Origin: Epiperipatus broadwayi
Taxonomy: Eukaryota > Onychophora > Udeonychophora > Euonychophora > Peripatidae
Direction: 5' to 3'
DNA length: 64,000 bases
NCBI GenBank assembly: GCA_028023455.1
Contig: JAQFVV010006256.1
Coordinates: 1,674,001 to 1,738,000 of the forward strand
Both the position numbers and the translations under genes were made by a program. How positions within the stretch are numbered: the first letter of the stretch is position 1; each line of letters begins with the position of its first letter. The notes below the pieces were generated by a model, which saw only the letters and a program-made list of their open reading frames with translations, did not search any database and was not told where the DNA came from. This document shows positions 62,601 through 64,000 of the stretch, piece after piece.

Positions 62601-64000
62601 ATTCAATATATATATTATACCATTTACGTCAGGAAATCTTAAAAATTATATTAAATTAAAAATGATAATATATTAATTAAAGTGCATATTTTATTTAGTC
62701 CTCTTTAAGAAAATAATAAAATTGACATTAAATTCTATAAATAACATTAATACGATAATACAAGAACAAATTACATTCTGATATTAAAAAATAAATTGTA
62801 ATAAATATAAAAGTTTATATATTATCGATGTTGAATGTGTAAACAGTTTTATACATTTGAACTATGCCCTTTGAATTTTACTATAGTTGAAAATTGGTGG
62901 ACTAGGGAAACTGCTAAAAATTGAATATTTAACTGAGGAAAGTTAGTTTGGGTCAACTGAATGGAATTGCTATTCTTAACCTGCCGTTTGGTGCTCAATT
63001 ACCATGTGACTTCTAAACTATTTACCTTATGCTTATTTATTTAATTAATAAGGATCAAATTTTCTTCAGTAATACCAGTTTATTTTACAGTGAAAGATTG
63101 GAATAAATCTTCTAAATCTTGTGAATTGTTATTATAATTGTTGTTGGTCTTTTTTATACCTCTCAAAAAAATTTCTTAAGGCAAATTTTACAGAATATTT
63201 TCAAGTCCAATATATACAGAATTAAAAAAATAAGTCTAGATTATTTTTAATCATTACTTGATAATTTCTGCTATTTCAAACTACAGTTAATATTTATGAT
63301 AATTCATAAATTAAATTCATAGGCAAAAGTAAATATAATTAATTAGAAGTAGAATATCACAACTAGTAATATTAACACATCAGCATAGTAATCTGCTAAT
63401 GTTTTGCCACCTATTTAAGAATAATTTACTTTCATACTTCATAATTAAAAATATATTAACATCATGCAGCAGTGATTATTTCTCAACAGCTGTTTTTCTA
63501 TATATGTCACTTTTAAATTATATACTTGAGCTGTTGTAATTTTTGCAATACATGCTCAACAACTGATCTAAGTAGAAAGCAAACTACTATTTATTTCAGA
63601 GTATTATTCTGTTTACAGCACCCATGCACTTTGTTTATCTCTGAAATTTCCAAACTTTATAAAATTATTAAATTACTATATTTCCACTGTATGCAAATGG
63701 CATTCACATCTAGTACTTGGATAAAGAACGTAATCACACATATTTTATTTTAAATGACAAATTAGAAATGATTAAAATGTGCAAAAAAAAAAAAACAACA
63801 AATATATTTATTTTAAAATCTATATGTGTCTGTAAGTATAAGTAAATAATGTAGTTAATACAAAACAATAAATGTTGGTTATCTTTATGTATTAACATTT
63901 TTCCTTAGGTAATCCTAAGTGGAAAAAGAGACTCTAATTCATTTAATGCTAATGTCTGCTTATTAATGGGAATCTGATTTCTAATCTGGTATTATTGTGA
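59691..64000. other. AT-rich sequence, nothing firmly recognised
   Basis: Short frames at 60691-60906 (+) and 63526-63753 (+) have somewhat mixed composition, including several Cys residues, but no motif I know. 61440-61800 is purine-rich. No repeat family from the rest of the window was recognised here. Confidence 0.45.

Overview
This is a very AT-rich (about three quarters A+T by eye, not counted) piece of eukaryotic, almost certainly invertebrate, nuclear DNA. It is full of poly-A/T runs, AT-rich microsatellites and old transposable elements. I find no intact host gene, no rRNA, no functional-looking tRNA, no CRISPR array and no bacterial operon structure. Every stretch of recognisable protein is a broken transposon relic. 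Diverged repeats and a possible 'catcatcatttaac...ctagcat...ttggatg' motif near 34.2 kb make a mollusc, perhaps a cephalopod, my best guess, at low confidence.

Layout. 1.4-4.4 kb: a nearly full-length, heavily mutated LINE (endonuclease, reverse transcriptase, C-terminal domain) on the + strand. 8.6-8.8 kb: first copy of an unnamed short element (called family A here) with a perfect 16-bp target-site duplication. 9.5 kb and 10.1 kb: SINE-like repeats. 14.3-16.3 kb and 19.4-20.3 kb: two - strand relics of a second LINE family. 20.5-22.6 kb: a second copy of the first LINE family, itself interrupted by a repeat. 22.6-24.6 kb: a third type of LINE (L1/Tx1-like endonuclease) on the - strand, meeting the previous one tail to tail. 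24.8-25.9 kb: an ORF1-like relic on the + strand. 26.4 kb: a long (AT)n. 29.7-30.1 kb: a fold-back element. 32.4-33.0 kb: a - strand coiled-coil relic that may be gag or ORF1. 33.3-33.8 kb: family A copy 2, with an 84-bp internal fold-back. 44.4-44.6 kb: a near-perfect hairpin. 51.5 kb: a composite (TTC)(TAA)(TTA) microsatellite. 52.7-55.3 kb: a complete but dead hAT transposon with terminal inverted repeats and a ZBED5/Buster-like BED-finger transposase. 56.7-57.2 kb: family A copy 3. 57.9-58.9 kb: two more LINE fragments. 59.2-59.7 kb: a local tandem duplication.

The genes do not work together as a system. The window records waves of transposition: LINE machinery that could have mobilised the SINE-like and family A elements, and at least one DNA transposon. 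The most useful candidate for a previously undescribed element is family A: three copies with 13-16 bp target-site duplications, no obvious tRNA head or poly-A tail, and fold-back rearrangements in two of the three. Coordinates of decayed elements are approximate (within about 50 bases) unless a target-site duplication or terminal repeat fixes the edge.
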